Below are positions 18,954 through 29,083 of a DNA stretch of 64,000 nt, piece after piece; position 1 is the stretch's first letter; each line of letters opens with the position of its first letter. The notes beneath the pieces are model-generated. The model searched no databases. It worked only from the letters and a program-made list of their open reading frames with translations, and was not told the origin of the DNA. The DNA is from Leifsonia sp. Leaf336 (GTDB lineage Bacteria; Actinomycetota; Actinomycetes; Actinomycetales; Microbacteriaceae). A program made the translations under genes and the position numbers. The DNA lies in contig NZ_LMOZ01000001.1 of assembly GCF_001423695.1 (NCBI RefSeq), forward strand, positions 1,188,443 to 1,252,442, given 5' to 3'.

Positions 18954-20465
18954 ATGACTGAACGAACAGAATTCGACGAGCAGACCACTGACGATGTCGT
19001 CGCGCGGGTGCTCGCGACCGAGCAGGACAAGGCGTCGGTGACGCTCTTCGGCCGGGGCGCCCAGGCGCTCCAGGACGACCACACCGACGGCGGCAACCAC
19101 GACGGCGAGCAGTTCGACCGCGAGGAACGGGCGGCGCTGCGACGCGTCTCCGGCCTCTCGACCGAGCTCGAGGACGTCACGGAGGTCGAGTACCGGCAGC
19201 TGCGCCTCGAGAACGTGGTGCTGATCGGCGTGTACTCGCAGGGCACCCTGCAAGACGCCGAGAACTCGCTGCGCGAGCTCGCGGCCCTGGCCGAGACGGC
19301 GGGCGCCGCCGTGCTCGACGGCCTCCTGCAGCGGAGGCCGCACCCGGACCCGAGCACCTACCTCGGCCGCGGCAAGGCCGAGGAGCTCGCGGGCGTCGTC
19401 CGCGCGCTCGGCGCCGACACCGTGATCGCCGACACCGAGCTGGCGCCCAGCCAGCGGCGTGCGCTGGAGGATGTGGTGAAGGTCAAGGTGATCGACCGCA
19501 CGGCCGTGATCCTCGACATCTTCAGCCAGCACGCGAAGAGCCGTGAGGGCAAGGCGCAGGTGGAGCTCGCGCAGCTCGAGTACCTGCTCCCGCGCCTCCG
19601 TGGCTGGGGCGAGTCGATGTCCCGCCAGGCCGGTGGCCAGGTAGGAGGCGCCGGGGCCGGCATGGGATCGCGCGGACCGGGTGAGACGAAGATCGAGCTC
19701 GATCGCCGTCGCATCCACTCGCGCATGGCCAAGCTGCGCAAGCAGATCGCCGGGTTCAAGCCGGCGCGCGAGGCGAAGCGCGCGAACCGCAACCGCAACT
19801 CCGTGCCGTCGGTCGCGATCGCGGGGTACACCAACGCCGGCAAGTCGAGCCTCCTGAACCGGGTGACGAAGGCGGGCGTGCTCGTCGAGAACGCCCTCTT
19901 CGCGACGCTCGACGCGACCGTGCGCCGCAGCGTCACGGCCGACGGCCGGTTGTACACGCTCGCCGACACCGTCGGCTTCGTGCGCAACCTGCCGCACCAG
20001 CTGGTCGAGGCCTTCCGCTCCACGCTGGAGGAGGTCGCGGACTCCGACGTCATCCTGCACGTGGTCGACGGCTCGCACCCCGACCCCGCGTCGCAGCTGG
20101 CGACCGTCCGCGACGTGATCGGGGAGGTCGGCGCCCGGGAGATCCCGGAGATCGTCGTCTTCAACAAGTCCGACCTCATCCCGGCCGACGACCGGCTGGT
20201 GCTGCGCGGACTCGAACCCGGTGCGATCTTCGCCTCGGCGCGCACCGGCGAGGGCATCGACGAGGTGCTCGCGGCGATCGCGCGCCTGCTGCCGGACCCG
20301 TCGGTGGAGGTCGAGCTGGTCGTTCCTTACGACCGCGGCGACCTGATCTCGGCGCTCCACGAGCGCGGGCGCGTCCTCGCCACCGAGTACGTGGAGGACG
20401 GGACCCGCGTGCGCGCGCGGATCATGCCGGAGTACCAGGCGGTGTTCGAGCCGTTCGAGGTGTAG
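18954..20465 (+). CDS. hflX: Ribosome-associated GTPase HflX
   Basis: A 503-residue GTPase that binds 50S/70S ribosomes and rescues stalled ones in several bacteria. The N-terminal HflX domain includes the glycine-rich MGSRGPGETKIELDRRRI hinge. The G domain has GYTNAGKSSLLN (G1), the DTVGFVRNLP switch (G3) and NKSD (G4). An acidic extension of about 75 residues precedes the core. A TAGGGT lies 28 bases upstream of the ATG and GGGGA nearer to it, so unlike many neighbours this mRNA probably has a short leader. Confidence 0.95.
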   Translation: MTERTEFDEQTTDDVVARVLATEQDKASVTLFGRGAQALQDDHTDGGNHDGEQFDREERAALRRVSGLSTELEDVTEVEYRQLRLENVVLIGVYSQGTLQDAENSLRELAALAETAGAAVLDGLLQRRPHPDPSTYLGRGKAEELAGVVRALGADTVIADTELAPSQRRALEDVVKVKVIDRTAVILDIFSQHAKSREGKAQVELAQLEYLLPRLRGWGESMSRQAGGQVGGAGAGMGSRGPGETKIELDRRRIHSRMAKLRKQIAGFKPAREAKRANRNRNSVPSVAIAGYTNAGKSSLLNRVTKAGVLVENALFATLDATVRRSVTADGRLYTLADTVGFVRNLPHQLVEAFRSTLEEVADSDVILHVVDGSHPDPASQLATVRDVIGEVGAREIPEIVVFNKSDLIPADDRLVLRGLEPGAIFASARTGEGIDEVLAAIARLLPDPSVEVELVVPYDRGDLISALHERGRVLATEYVEDGTRVRARIMPEYQAVFEPFEV

Positions 20466-20494
20466 CACCGGGCAGCCCCTCCCACGAGGCGACC

Positions 20495-20550
20495 AAGGCC
20501 GGGCGGACGCTCTGTGTCATTGCATGACGCGGAGGCTTCCGCCCGGCCTT
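20495..20550. terminator. Long-stem inverted repeat after hflX
   Basis: A perfect 13-base inverted repeat (AAGGCCGGGCGGA and TCCGCCCGGCCTT) separated by 30 bases. It lies 30 bases after the hflX stop and just before a possible TACCGT promoter for metF. No U-tract follows, so termination rather than another role is inferred from position. Confidence 0.55.
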
Positions 20551-20702
20551 CTGCGTTGCTACCGTGACTGCACAACCGAAGCGGGCGACCGCTGACGTGG
20601 TGCGACAGCCGAGCCCGGCACCCGCCCGCCCCGTATCCTCCTGCAGCGTCCGCTGCCGGCCGGCGCGGGGTGTCCGAGAAGCTGATCGACACCTGAGGAA
20701 CC
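20551..20702 (+). promoter_or_regulatory. Leader region upstream of metF
   Basis: A TACCGT at 20560-20565 could serve as -10, giving a leader of about 130 bases before the metF ATG. A short CAGCG/CGCTG hairpin is visible within it. It does not match the SAM-I, SAM-IV, SAH or cobalamin riboswitch cores I know, and the only open frame from the GTG at 20564 has no stop before running through metF, so it is not a leader peptide. Confidence 0.35.
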
Positions 20703-21692
20703 ATGGACTGTACCGACGCGCGGTTCTCCTTCGAGCTGTATCCGCCGCGCTCCGACCGCGCCGCCGCCGCATTGCCATCGACGATCGACCTGCTGGCGGC
20801 CGCGCGCCCCGACTTCATCTCCGTGACCTACGGCGCGGGGGGATCGTCGCGTGCGTCCTCGCTGGAGGTCGTGCGCTACATCCTCGAGAACACCGACGTG
20901 AGCCCGATGGCGCACCTCACCTGCGTCGGGTCGTCGCACGTGGAGGCCAACCGGCTGATCCGCGAGTTCCTCGACGCGGGCGTCCGCCGTTTCCTCGCCG
21001 TGCGCGGCGACCCTCCCGCCGACCTCGCACCCGGCGAGGACGGCCTGGGCGACATCCGCAGCTCCGCCGAGCTGGTGCAGCTCATCCACCGCGTGCAGGC
21101 CGAGCGCGTTCCGTACGGCGAGCTGCCGGTGCCCGGCCTCCCCGCCCGCACCGTCCTGAACCACCGGGAGCACGTGCAGATCGCGGTTGCCGCGTTCCCG
21201 AACGGGCACCCGTCGTCGCACTCGGTGTCGCAGGACATCGACGCGCTGCTCGCCAAGCAGGCCGCGGGCGCCAACCTCGGCATCACCCAGCTGTTCTTCC
21301 ACGCCGAGGACTACCTCTCGTTCGCGCAACGCGCGAAGGAGGCCGGCGTGACCTTCCCGATCCTGCCCGGGATCATGCCCGTCACCTCGCCCGCGCGCCT
21401 CGCGCGCATGCTCGAGCTGAGCGGCGAGGACCTCCCGAGCGACCTCGCCATCCAGCTCGAGGTCGAGCCCGACGAGGACGGCCAGCGCGAGATCGGCATC
21501 GCCTGGGCGACGCGGCTGGCGCAGCGCCTCCTCGACGGCGGCGCACCCGGAATCCACCTCTACACCTTCAACCAGCACGCGGCGGTGCTGTCGGTCCTCG
21601 ACAGGATCGGCCTCCTGCCGGCCGCACCCTCACCTGCAACCACCCCCGCATCCACCCCCGCATCCACCTCCAAGGAAAGCGAACACGCATGA
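20703..21692 (+). CDS. metF: Methylenetetrahydrofolate reductase
   Basis: A 329-residue TIM-barrel flavoprotein reducing 5,10-methylene-THF to 5-methyl-THF, the methyl donor for MetE. The N-terminal [10 protein letters not shown], the [10 protein letters not shown] flavin/folate segment and the [11 protein letters not shown] region are typical. The C terminus is a Thr/Ser/Pro tail encoded by two near-identical 12-base repeats. The ATG has GAGGAA upstream. The stop overlaps the metE start as ATGA, so the two are translationally coupled. Confidence 0.93.
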   Translation: MDCTDARFSFELYPPRSDRAAAALPSTIDLLAAARPDFISVTYGAGGSSRASSLEVVRYILENTDVSPMAHLTCVGSSHVEANRLIREFLDAGVRRFLAVRGDPPADLAPGEDGLGDIRSSAELVQLIHRVQAERVPYGELPVPGLPARTVLNHREHVQIAVAAFPNGHPSSHSVSQDIDALLAKQAAGANLGITQLFFHAEDYLSFAQRAKEAGVTFPILPGIMPVTSPARLARMLELSGEDLPSDLAIQLEVEPDEDGQREIGIAWATRLAQRLLDGGAPGIHLYTFNQHAAVLSVLDRIGLLPAAPSPATTPASTPASTSKESEHA

Positions 21693-24043
21693 CCGACACC
21701 ACCACCGCACGCTCCGCCTTCCCGGTGGGGACCATCATCGGCTACCCGCGGATCGGCCGTCGCCGCGAGCTCAAGAAGGCCGTGGAGAGCTTCTGGGCCG
21801 GCGACCTGACCGCCGACGAGCTGGAGGCGACCGCGGCCGGGCTGCGCGCGGCGACCCGCGAACGCCTCGCCGCGCTGGGCCTCGGCCGCGACGACGCCGC
21901 GATCCCGGAGAGCTTCAGCTACTACGACCAGGTGCTCGACGCCGCGGTGACCGTCGGCGCGATCCCGTCGCGCTTCGCGGATCTCGCCGGGGCCGACGGT
22001 TCGGTCGATCTGGCCGGCTACTTCACCATCGCCCGCGGCGAGGGCGAGAAGGCGCCGCTGGAGATGACCAAGTGGTTCGACTCCAACTACCACTACCTGG
22101 TTCCCGAGATCGGCCCCGAGACGGCGTTCCGGCTCGCCTCCGACCGCATCGTGCGCGAATTCGAGGAGGCCCGCGCCTCCGGCTTCGTCACCCGTCCGGT
22201 GATCGTCGGGCCGGTGACCTTCCTGCTGCTGAGCAAGGCGAGCGACGAGGCGCCGGAGGGCTTCCGTCCGCTCTCGCGGCTGGCCGACCTCCTCCCGGTC
22301 TACCGCGAGCTGCTGGCACGGCTCGCGGCAGCGGGTGCGCCGTGGGTGCAGCTCGACGAGCCCGCTCTCGTCTCCGAGAGCATCGACGAGGAGCGCACCG
22401 AAGTGCTCGAGGCCACGCGTGCCGCGTACGCGGAGCTGGGCGCGGCTTCCGAGCGTCCGGCGATCTTCGTCGCGGCGCCCTACGGCAGCCTCGACGACGC
22501 CCTCCCGGTGCTCGCGGTCTCGCCCGTCGAGGCGATCTCCCTCGACCTGGTGCGCGGGACCGTCCCGTCCGGGCTCGACGCCGCCACCGCGTCCGCCCTG
22601 ACCGGCAAGACGCTGGTCGGCGGCGTGATCGACGGCCACAACATCTGGCGAGGCGACCTGGAGGCCGCCTTCGGCACGCTGACGGCGTTGCTGTCGCTCA
22701 GCCCCGACGTGGCCGTGTCGACCTCTACCTCGCTGCTGCATGTGCCGCACGATGTCGACGACGAGCCCGAGCTCGACGCCCGGCTGAAGTCGTGGCTGGC
22801 GTTCGCCGACCAGAAGGTCGGCCAGGTCGCCGTGCTGGCGCGCGGACTCGTCGACGGACACGAAGAGATCCAGGAGGAGCTGAGCGCCGCCACCGCCGCG
22901 CTCGCCGACCGCGCGGCCGCACCGGGCGTACGCGTGGAGGCCGTCCGGGCGCGCGAGGCTGCGCTGACGCGCGCCGACTTCCGCCGCGGCGACTACGCGG
23001 GCCGCCTCGCGGCGCAGGACGAGGCGCTGCAGCTGCCCTTCTTGCCGACGACGACCATCGGATCGTTCCCGCAGACCGCGGACATCCGGCGCTCGCGCGC
23101 CCAGTTCGCCAAGGGCGTCATCACCGAGACCGACTACCTGGCCCGCATGCAGGCGGAGATCAAGCGCGTCGTCGACCTCCAGGAGGAGATCGGCCTCGAC
23201 GTCATCGTGCACGGCGAGCCCGAGCGCAACGACATGGTGCAGTACTTCGCCGAGAACCTCGACGGGTTCGCCGTGACGCAGAACGGCTGGGTGCAGTCGT
23301 ACGGTTCGCGCTGCACGCGCCCGTCTATCCTCTGGGGCGACGTCTCCCGCCCGAAGCCGATCACGGTCGACTGGTCGACGTACACGCAGACGCTGACCGA
23401 CAAGCCCGTCAAAGGCATGCTGACCGGCCCGGTCACGATCCTCGCCTGGTCGTTCGTGCGCGACGACCAGCCGCTCGGCGAGACCGCCCGGCAGGTCGCG
23501 CTCGCCCTACGCGACGAGATCGCCGACCTGGAGGCCGCTGGCATCCGCGTCGTGCAGGTGGACGAGCCGGCGCTGCGCGAGCTGCTGCCGCTCAAGCGCG
23601 CGGCCCAGCACGACTACCTCGAGTGGTCGGTCGGGTCGTTCCGGCTCGCGACCTCCGGCGTCGCCGACGCGACCCAGATCCACACGCACCTCTGCTACTC
23701 GGAGTTCGGCGTGGTGATCGACGCGATCCGCAACCTCGACGCCGACGTGACCAGCATCGAGGCGGCGCGCAGCCGCATGGAGGTCGTGCACGACATCCAG
23801 CGCTCCGGCTTCGAGCACGGCATCGGCCCGGGTGTCTACGACATCCACTCGCCGCGCGTGCCGTCGGTCGCGGAGGTGACGGAGCTGCTGGAGACGGCGC
23901 TCAGCGCGATCCCGGGCCGCCAGCTCTGGGTGAACCCGGACTGCGGCCTGAAGACCCGTGGCTACGACGAGACGGTCGCGTCGCTGCGCAACATCCTCGC
24001 GGCCACCCGCGATGTGCGGGAGCGTGCGGGCGTCACGGCCTGA
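21689..24043 (+). CDS. metE: Cobalamin-independent methionine synthase
   Basis: A 784-residue 5-methyltetrahydropteroyltriglutamate-homocysteine methyltransferase. The start [20 protein letters not shown] is the N-terminal barrel, and [13 protein letters not shown] opens the C-terminal catalytic barrel around residue 450. Zinc ligands are seen in HTHLCYSEF and [11 protein letters not shown]. The ATG overlaps the metF stop by four bases. Together with MetF it completes methionine synthesis from folate one-carbon units without B12. Confidence 0.97.
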   Translation: MTDTTTARSAFPVGTIIGYPRIGRRRELKKAVESFWAGDLTADELEATAAGLRAATRERLAALGLGRDDAAIPESFSYYDQVLDAAVTVGAIPSRFADLAGADGSVDLAGYFTIARGEGEKAPLEMTKWFDSNYHYLVPEIGPETAFRLASDRIVREFEEARASGFVTRPVIVGPVTFLLLSKASDEAPEGFRPLSRLADLLPVYRELLARLAAAGAPWVQLDEPALVSESIDEERTEVLEATRAAYAELGAASERPAIFVAAPYGSLDDALPVLAVSPVEAISLDLVRGTVPSGLDAATASALTGKTLVGGVIDGHNIWRGDLEAAFGTLTALLSLSPDVAVSTSTSLLHVPHDVDDEPELDARLKSWLAFADQKVGQVAVLARGLVDGHEEIQEELSAATAALADRAAAPGVRVEAVRAREAALTRADFRRGDYAGRLAAQDEALQLPFLPTTTIGSFPQTADIRRSRAQFAKGVITETDYLARMQAEIKRVVDLQEEIGLDVIVHGEPERNDMVQYFAENLDGFAVTQNGWVQSYGSRCTRPSILWGDVSRPKPITVDWSTYTQTLTDKPVKGMLTGPVTILAWSFVRDDQPLGETARQVALALRDEIADLEAAGIRVVQVDEPALRELLPLKRAAQHDYLEWSVGSFRLATSGVADATQIHTHLCYSEFGVVIDAIRNLDADVTSIEAARSRMEVVHDIQRSGFEHGIGPGVYDIHSPRVPSVAEVTELLETALSAIPGRQLWVNPDCGLKTRGYDETVASLRNILAATRDVRERAGVTA

Positions 24044-24060
24044 CCCCGGCTCCGCGTCGT

Positions 24061-24094
24061 GCCGCCCCGTTCCGCTCTCGGCGGACGGGGCGGC
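24061..24094 (+). terminator. Hairpin terminator after metE
   Basis: Ten perfect base pairs, GCCGCCCCGT and ACGGGGCGGC, enclose a 14-base loop that can itself pair in part (CCG with CGG). It begins 18 bases after the metE stop. No clear U-tract follows. Confidence 0.65.
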
Positions 24095-24125
24095 GCGACG
24101 TCGTGCGTTCGGAGATGATGGGCGC

Positions 24126-24476
24126 ATGGTGCGCATGGCGGACGACGAGTTCGATCGGTTGGTCGACGAGGTGTTCGACGGCTTGCCGGAGGACATGGTG
24201 CGCCCGCTGGAGAATGTCGCGATCCTGATCGCGGACCAGCCGGCCGGGGCGCGTCCACGGCTGTACGGGCTGTATACCGGGCATCCGCTGACCCGGCGCG
24301 GCGTCTACGGGTTCGGAGAGCTGCCCGACCGCATCACGCTGTTCCGCAACAACCTCGAGGCGAGCTGCGAAACGGTCGAGCAGCTCCGCGCACGCGTGCG
24401 CATCACGCTGGTGCACGAGATCGGCCACTACTTCGGCCTCGACGACGCCCGCCTCCAGGAGCTCGGCTGGGCGTGA
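24126..24476 (+). CDS. Small zincin-like metallopeptidase family protein
   Basis: A 116-residue protein with HEIGHYFGLDD near the C terminus, an HExxH zinc motif with the extended downstream Asp seen in the zincin-like family PF06262. The opening DEFDRLVDEVFDGLP and the central GLYTGHPLT with ITLFRNNLE are also family features. Proteolytic activity has not been widely demonstrated for this family and no substrate can be inferred. GATGAT lies six bases before the ATG, a weak match to the leaderless pattern. Confidence 0.85.
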   Translation: MVRMADDEFDRLVDEVFDGLPEDMVRPLENVAILIADQPAGARPRLYGLYTGHPLTRRGVYGFGELPDRITLFRNNLEASCETVEQLRARVRITLVHEIGHYFGLDDARLQELGWA

Positions 24477-24539
24477 GCGGCGACCTCCGGGGGACGCAAC
24501 ACGCCGCCTCCTCGTGCCGGAGACGGCGAGTCGTGACCC

Positions 24540-25211
24540 CTAGACCGCGCGGAGGACCGCGACGACCTTGCCGAGGATCTGGGAGTAGTCGCCCAGGATC
24601 GGCTCGAAGTTGGAGTTGCGGGGGAGCAGCCAGGTGTGGCCGTCGCGCTGGCGGAACACCTTGACCGTGGCCTCGTCGTCGAGCATGGCCGCGACGATGT
24701 CGCCGTTCTCGGCCGTGTTCTGGGAACGGATCACGACCCAGTCGCCGTCGCAGATGGCGGCGTCGATCATCGACTCTCCGATGACCTTCAGCATGAAGAG
24801 CTCGCCGTTGCCCACCAGCTGCCGGGGGAGGGGGAAGACCTCCTCGACCTGCTGCTCCGCGGTGATCGGGACACCGGCGGCGATGCGCCCGACGAGCGGG
24901 ACCATGGCGGCGTCGCCGACCGGCGTCTGGTTCTCGAAGTCAGGGGTGGGGGCCGAGGGGAGGTCGATCAGGATCTCCAGCGCGCGCGGACGGTTCGGGT
25001 CGCGGCGCAGGTAGCCGCTCAGCTCGAGCTGGTTCAGCTGGTGCGTGACGGACGACAGCGAGGAGAGGCCGACGGCGTCGCCGATCTCGCGCATGCTCGG
25101 CGGATAGCCGCGCTGGCTCACCGACCGCTGGATCACGTCGAGGATGGCGAGCTGCTTCTCGCTGAGGTTCTTTCGGCGCCGCGTGCGCGGAGCCTGGTTC
25201 TCGTTCGACAC
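24540..25211 (-). CDS. lexA: SOS repressor LexA
   Basis: A 223-residue repressor that self-cleaves when RecA is activated. The N-terminal winged helix covers about residues 17-75 ([24 protein letters not shown]). Cleavage should fall in RIAAGVPI between Ala112 and Gly113. The catalytic Ser is Ser147 in GESM and the Lys is Lys184 in TVKVF. The GTG start has GAAGGGACGA upstream. It is divergent from a LysM gene with two LexA boxes between them, implying autorepression. Confidence 0.96.
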   Translation of the reverse strand: MSNENQAPRTRRRKNLSEKQLAILDVIQRSVSQRGYPPSMREIGDAVGLSSLSSVTHQLNQLELSGYLRRDPNRPRALEILIDLPSAPTPDFENQTPVGDAAMVPLVGRIAAGVPITAEQQVEEVFPLPRQLVGNGELFMLKVIGESMIDAAICDGDWVVIRSQNTAENGDIVAAMLDDEATVKVFRQRDGHTWLLPRNSNFEPILGDYSQILGKVVAVLRAV

Positions 25212-25319
25212 GCTCGTCCCTTCGTGACCGTCCACGCACCCGGTCGGAACCGAATGTCGGTGGTGCCTGGTTGGCTTTCCCCCAGACAATCGAAACTGTA
25301 TCCACGATACGGCGGCCCG

Positions 25320-25335
25320 ACAAACATGTGTTCGA
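25320..25335. promoter_or_regulatory. LexA box on the lexA side of the divergent region
   Basis: ACAAACATGTGTTCGA matches TCGAACATATGTTCGA at 13 of 16 positions. It is about 110 bases upstream of the lexA start and is the better candidate for lexA autoregulation. Confidence 0.75.
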
Positions 25336-25394
25336 GTGTGTCTCGAAATTCATGCGGGAATTCCCTCCGGATCGCCGATTGCGGTTTCGAACAT

Positions 25395-25410
25395 TCGAAG
25401 ATATATTCGG
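25395..25410. promoter_or_regulatory. LexA box on the LysM-gene side of the divergent region
   Basis: TCGAAGATATATTCGG matches the consensus at 13 of 16 positions and differs from the recA box by one base. It overlaps a second short palindrome, TTCGAACATTCGAA, at 25386-25399, and lies 38 bases before the LysM-gene start. Confidence 0.78.
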
Positions 25411-25447
25411 AACAGAGCTTCGACGAAGCCCCGAGGAGGTCACGATC

Positions 25448-25852
25448 ATGAGCACAGCAGTCATGAGCACCGCGTCCCTGAACAGCGCACCCCTGAACCG
25501 CGCGTCCCTGAGCGTCGCCACTGACGGTCCTGTCGCACCGCGCGTCCGGCTCCGCCTCACGCGTCGCGGGCGTGCCGTCCTCATGGCACTCGTCGCCCTC
25601 CCGATCGTGATCGGCGCTCTCGTCTTCGCCCTCAACGGCGGAGGCGCCGCGGCCACCGGCGAGCAGGCGCACGTGACCTTCCACTACGTCACCGTTCAGT
25701 CCGGCGACTCGCTCTGGTCGGTCGCCGAGCGCCTGGCGCCCAACGCCGACCCGCGCGACGTCATCGCCGACCTCGTCTCGCTCAACGGACTCGAGTCCGC
25801 GGTCGTGACGCCGGGGCAGCAGCTCGCGGTCCCGACCCAGTACGACAAGTGA
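25448..25852 (+). CDS. LysM-domain SOS division inhibitor (ChiZ/DivS/YneA-like)
   Basis: A 134-residue protein with one membrane helix (about residues 43-62) and an extracytoplasmic LysM domain (about 79-128, beginning HYVTVQSGDSLWSVAERLAP). A LysM membrane protein divergent from lexA is the arrangement of mycobacterial Rv2719c/ChiZ and functionally of Corynebacterium DivS and Bacillus YneA, SOS-induced proteins that delay division. The start has GAGGAGG eight bases upstream and a LexA box precedes it. The first 20 residues are a repetitive Ser/Ala/Leu/Asn segment. The role is inferred from domain and location. Confidence 0.82.
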   Translation: MSTAVMSTASLNSAPLNRASLSVATDGPVAPRVRLRLTRRGRAVLMALVALPIVIGALVFALNGGGAAATGEQAHVTFHYVTVQSGDSLWSVAERLAPNADPRDVIADLVSLNGLESAVVTPGQQLAVPTQYDK

Positions 25853-25922
25853 CGCCGGCCCGAGCATTGGTGGCGTCGTCATACGGTGAAGCACCGCTTC
25901 GACCCTGACTACCATTGAAGGC

Positions 25923-27047
25923 GTGACCTCTCTCTCCGATCTTCCGATCCGTGACGACCTGCGCGGTCGCACCCCGTACGGTGCGCCCCAGAAAGTCGTG
26001 CCCGTCGCGTTGAACGTGAACGAGAACACGCATCCGGTCCCGGAGGACGTCGCGGCCGACATCGTCGCGCGCGTGGCCGTCGCCATCACAGGCGTCAACC
26101 GGTATCCCGATCGGGAGTTCACGGAGCTGCGCCAGGCGTTCGCCGAGTACCTCGGTCACGGACTCGTCGCCGAGCAGATCTGGGCGGCCAACGGGTCGAA
26201 CGAGGTGCTGCAGCACATCCTCCAGGCCTTCGGCGGTCCCGGACGCAGCCTTCTCGGTTTCGCCCCCACCTACTCGATGTACCCGCTGCTCGCCTCCGGC
26301 ACCGGTACCTCCTGGATCGCCGCCACTCGCGACGCCGAATTCGAGCTGTCGCCGCAGACGGCTGTCGCGGCCGTGCGCGAGCACGACCCCGACATCGTCA
26401 TCCTCTGCTCACCGAACAACCCGACAGGCACACCGCTCGACCTCGCGACGATCGAGGCGGTCTACGACGCCGCCTCGGGCATCGTGGTCGTCGACGAGGC
26501 CTACGCCGAGTTCCTCCCCGACGGGGAGCAGACGGCGCTCACCCTGCTCCGCGGCCGCCCGCGCCTGCTCATCTCGCGAACGATGAGCAAGGCGTTCGCG
26601 TTCGCCGGCGCGCGCGTCGGATACCTCGCCGCCGACCCCGCCGTCGTCGACGCCCTCCGCCTGGTGCGCCTGCCGTACCACCTGTCCGCGATCACGCAGG
26701 CGGCCGCCCTCGGCGCGCTCGCGCACGCGGACGAGATGCTGGCGATGGTCGGCGAGATCCGCACCCAGCGAGACCGGCTGGTCGTCGAGCTCGCCGAGCT
26801 CGGGTACCTGCCGCACCGCAGCGGCAGCAACTTCGTGCTCTTCGGCGGAGTCGACGACCCGCACGCCGTCTTCGAGGCCCTGCTCGAACGCGGGGTGCTC
26901 ATCCGAGACGTCGGAATCCCGCACCACCTGCGCGTGACGGCCGGCACCGAGACCGAGACGACGGCGTTCCTGGAGGCCCTGCGTGCGCTCGGCCGTCCCG
27001 GCACGAGCCGTGCCACCGCCGCCTCCCCAGTAAACTCGCAGTCATGA
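25923..27047 (+). CDS. hisC: Histidinol-phosphate aminotransferase
   Basis: A 374-residue PLP aminotransferase converting imidazole acetol phosphate to histidinol phosphate. Characteristic segments are [18 protein letters not shown] and VVDEAYAEF, and the PLP lysine is in [18 protein letters not shown] sits seven bases before the GTG start, again suggesting a leaderless message. Its stop overlaps the hisB ATG, opening the operon hisC-hisB-hisH-priA. Confidence 0.95.
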   Translation: MTSLSDLPIRDDLRGRTPYGAPQKVVPVALNVNENTHPVPEDVAADIVARVAVAITGVNRYPDREFTELRQAFAEYLGHGLVAEQIWAANGSNEVLQHILQAFGGPGRSLLGFAPTYSMYPLLASGTGTSWIAATRDAEFELSPQTAVAAVREHDPDIVILCSPNNPTGTPLDLATIEAVYDAASGIVVVDEAYAEFLPDGEQTALTLLRGRPRLLISRTMSKAFAFAGARVGYLAADPAVVDALRLVRLPYHLSAITQAAALGALAHADEMLAMVGEIRTQRDRLVVELAELGYLPHRSGSNFVLFGGVDDPHAVFEALLERGVLIRDVGIPHHLRVTAGTETETTAFLEALRALGRPGTSRATAASPVNSQS

Positions 27048-27646
27048 CGAACCGAGCCGCCCAGCTCCAGCGTGCCACCAGCGAGTCGAGCATCGAGCTG
27101 AGCCTCGACATCGACGGCACCGGTGCGTCCGACATCCAGACGTCGGTCCCCTTCTACGACCACCTGCTGACCGCGTTCGCCAAGCACTCGCTCACCGACC
27201 TCCGGGTCCGCGCGAGCGGCGACACCGACATCGACGTGCACCACACGGTCGAAGACGTCGGCATCGTGCTCGGGCAGGCGATCCGGGAGGCCCTCGGCGA
27301 CAAGGCCGGCATCTCGCGGTACGGCGACGCCCTGGTGCCCCTCGACGAGGCGCTCGTGCAGGCCGTCGTCGACATCTCCGGCCGCCCCTACCTGGTGCAC
27401 GGCGGCGAGCCCGCCGGCTTCGAGTTCCACCTGATCGGCGGCCACTTCACCGGGTCGATGGTGCGCCACGTCTTCGAGGCCATCGCGTTCAACGCGGGCA
27501 TCACACTGCACGTCACCGTGGTCGGCGGCCGCGACCCGCACCACATCGCCGAGGCCGAGTTCAAGGCCTTCGCCCGGGCCTTCCGCCAGGCGAAGGCGCT
27601 GGACCCGCTGGTGTCGGGCATCCCGTCGACCAAGGGCGCGCTGTGA
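27044..27646 (+). CDS. hisB: Imidazoleglycerol-phosphate dehydratase
   Basis: A 200-residue monofunctional HisB. The metal-binding repeats are [38 protein letters not shown] and [14 protein letters not shown]. The ATG overlaps the hisC stop as ATGA. A TAAACT seven bases upstream of the ATG could also provide an internal leaderless promoter. No phosphatase domain is fused. Confidence 0.97.
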   Translation: MTNRAAQLQRATSESSIELSLDIDGTGASDIQTSVPFYDHLLTAFAKHSLTDLRVRASGDTDIDVHHTVEDVGIVLGQAIREALGDKAGISRYGDALVPLDEALVQAVVDISGRPYLVHGGEPAGFEFHLIGGHFTGSMVRHVFEAIAFNAGITLHVTVVGGRDPHHIAEAEFKAFARAFRQAKALDPLVSGIPSTKGAL

Positions 27647-28275
27647 GCGCACCGGACGTCGTCGTCTTCGACTACGGCACGGGCAACGTGCACTCGGCCG
27701 TCAAGGCCCTGGAGGCCGCGGGCGCGAACGTGGAGCTCACCGGCAACCGCCGCCGGGCGCAGGAGGCCGACGGCCTGCTCGTTCCCGGCGTCGGCGCCTT
27801 CGCCGCCGTGGCCGACGCGCTGCGCCGCTCGCATGGCGACGAAGTGATCGACCGCCGGCTCGCGGGCGGTCGCCCGGTACTCGGCATCTGCGTCGGCATG
27901 CAGGTGCTGTTCGAGCGCGGCCTCGAGCACGGGATCGAGAGCGAAGGGCTCGGCGAATGGCCGGGCACGGTCGACCTGATCCGTGCCGACATCGTTCCGC
28001 ACATGGGCTGGAACACGGTCGAGGCGCCGGAGGACTCCGTGCTGTTCGACGGCATCCGCGACGAGCGCTTCTATTTCGTGCACTCGTACGCGGCGCAGGA
28101 GTGGACCCTGGAGGCCACGGGACCGTTCCCGAAGCCCCGCGTGACCTGGGCCGAGCACGGCTCGCGGTTCGTCGCCGCCGTCGAGAACGGCCCGCTCACC
28201 GCGACCCAGTTCCACCCCGAGAAGTCCGGCAGCGCCGGCCTCCGGCTCCTCCGCAACTGGATCGGCTCGCTCTAG
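27643..28275 (+). CDS. hisH: Imidazole glycerol phosphate synthase subunit HisH
   Basis: A 210-residue class I glutamine amidotransferase that feeds ammonia to HisF. The nucleophile Cys is in [10 protein letters not shown], and the His/Glu of the triad are in TQFHPEKSG. The GTG start overlaps the hisB stop as GTGA. HisF itself is not in this window, so the partner subunit is encoded elsewhere. Confidence 0.96.
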   Translation: MSAPDVVVFDYGTGNVHSAVKALEAAGANVELTGNRRRAQEADGLLVPGVGAFAAVADALRRSHGDEVIDRRLAGGRPVLGICVGMQVLFERGLEHGIESEGLGEWPGTVDLIRADIVPHMGWNTVEAPEDSVLFDGIRDERFYFVHSYAAQEWTLEATGPFPKPRVTWAEHGSRFVAAVENGPLTATQFHPEKSGSAGLRLLRNWIGSL

Positions 28276-28336
28276 CGAAACCCACCCGGTCCGCCGCGCG
28301 GACCCGATCGAAGCCCCACTCGAGAAAGACATCGAC

Positions 28337-29083
28337 ATGAGCGAATTCACCAACACGCCCAAGCTCGAACTGCTGCCCGCCGTCGACGTGGCGGACGGCA
28401 AGGCGGTGCGCCTGACCCAGGGCGAGGCCGGCAGCGAGACCAGCTACGGCGACCCGGTCGACGCGGCGGCCGAGTGGGCCGACGCCGGTGCGGAGTGGAT
28501 CCACCTGGTCGACCTCGACGCGGCCTTCGGCCGGGGGAGCAACCGCGACCTCCTGAAGAAGGTGATCCGTCAGACCAAGGGCGTGCGCATCGAACTCTCC
28601 GGCGGCATCCGCGACGACGAGTCGCTGGAGCAGGCGCTGGAGATCGGCGCCACCCGGGTGAACCTCGGCACCGCCGCGCTCGAGAACCCGGAGTGGGCGG
28701 CGAGCGCCATCGGACGCTACGGCGAGGCGATCGCCGTCGGCCTGGACGTGCGCGGCACGACTCTGGCGGCCCGCGGCTGGACGCGCGACGGCGGCGACCT
28801 GTGGGAGGTGCTGGCCCGTCTCGAGGAGGCCGGCTGCGCCCGCTACGTCGTGACCGACGTGACCAAGGACGGCACGCTCAAAGGCCCGAACCTCGACCTG
28901 CTCCGCGAGGTGATGGAGCGCACCGAGCGTCCCGTCGTGGCCTCCGGAGGCATCTCGAGTCTCGACGACATCGCGGCGCTGCGCGAGCTCGTCCCGCTGG
29001 GCCTGGAAGGCGCGATCGTCGGAAAGGCGCTCTACTCCGGCGCATTCACGCTTCCCGAGGCGCTGGATGTCGCCGGCGACTGA
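28337..29083 (+). CDS. priA: Bifunctional HisA/TrpF isomerase PriA
   Basis: A 248-residue (beta-alpha)8 isomerase acting on ProFAR in histidine synthesis and, in actinobacteria, also on phosphoribosylanthranilate in tryptophan synthesis. Markers are [41 protein letters not shown] and [10 protein letters not shown]. The dual role is inferred from lineage; absence of a separate trpF would have to be checked in the whole genome. It follows hisH after 61 bases and overlaps the next gene by 17 bases. Confidence 0.92.
   Translation: MSEFTNTPKLELLPAVDVADGKAVRLTQGEAGSETSYGDPVDAAAEWADAGAEWIHLVDLDAAFGRGSNRDLLKKVIRQTKGVRIELSGGIRDDESLEQALEIGATRVNLGTAALENPEWAASAIGRYGEAIAVGLDVRGTTLAARGWTRDGGDLWEVLARLEEAGCARYVVTDVTKDGTLKGPNLDLLREVMERTERPVVASGGISSLDDIAALRELVPLGLEGAIVGKALYSGAFTLPEALDVAGD

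Noticed and set aside
20551-20702. Possible methionine-responsive riboswitch or cysteine-rich leader peptide ahead of metF-metE
   Set aside because: The leader does not fit the SAM-I, SAM-IV, SAH or cobalamin cores I can recall, and the in-frame reading from the GTG at 20564 has no stop before metE, so it is not a short leader ORF.
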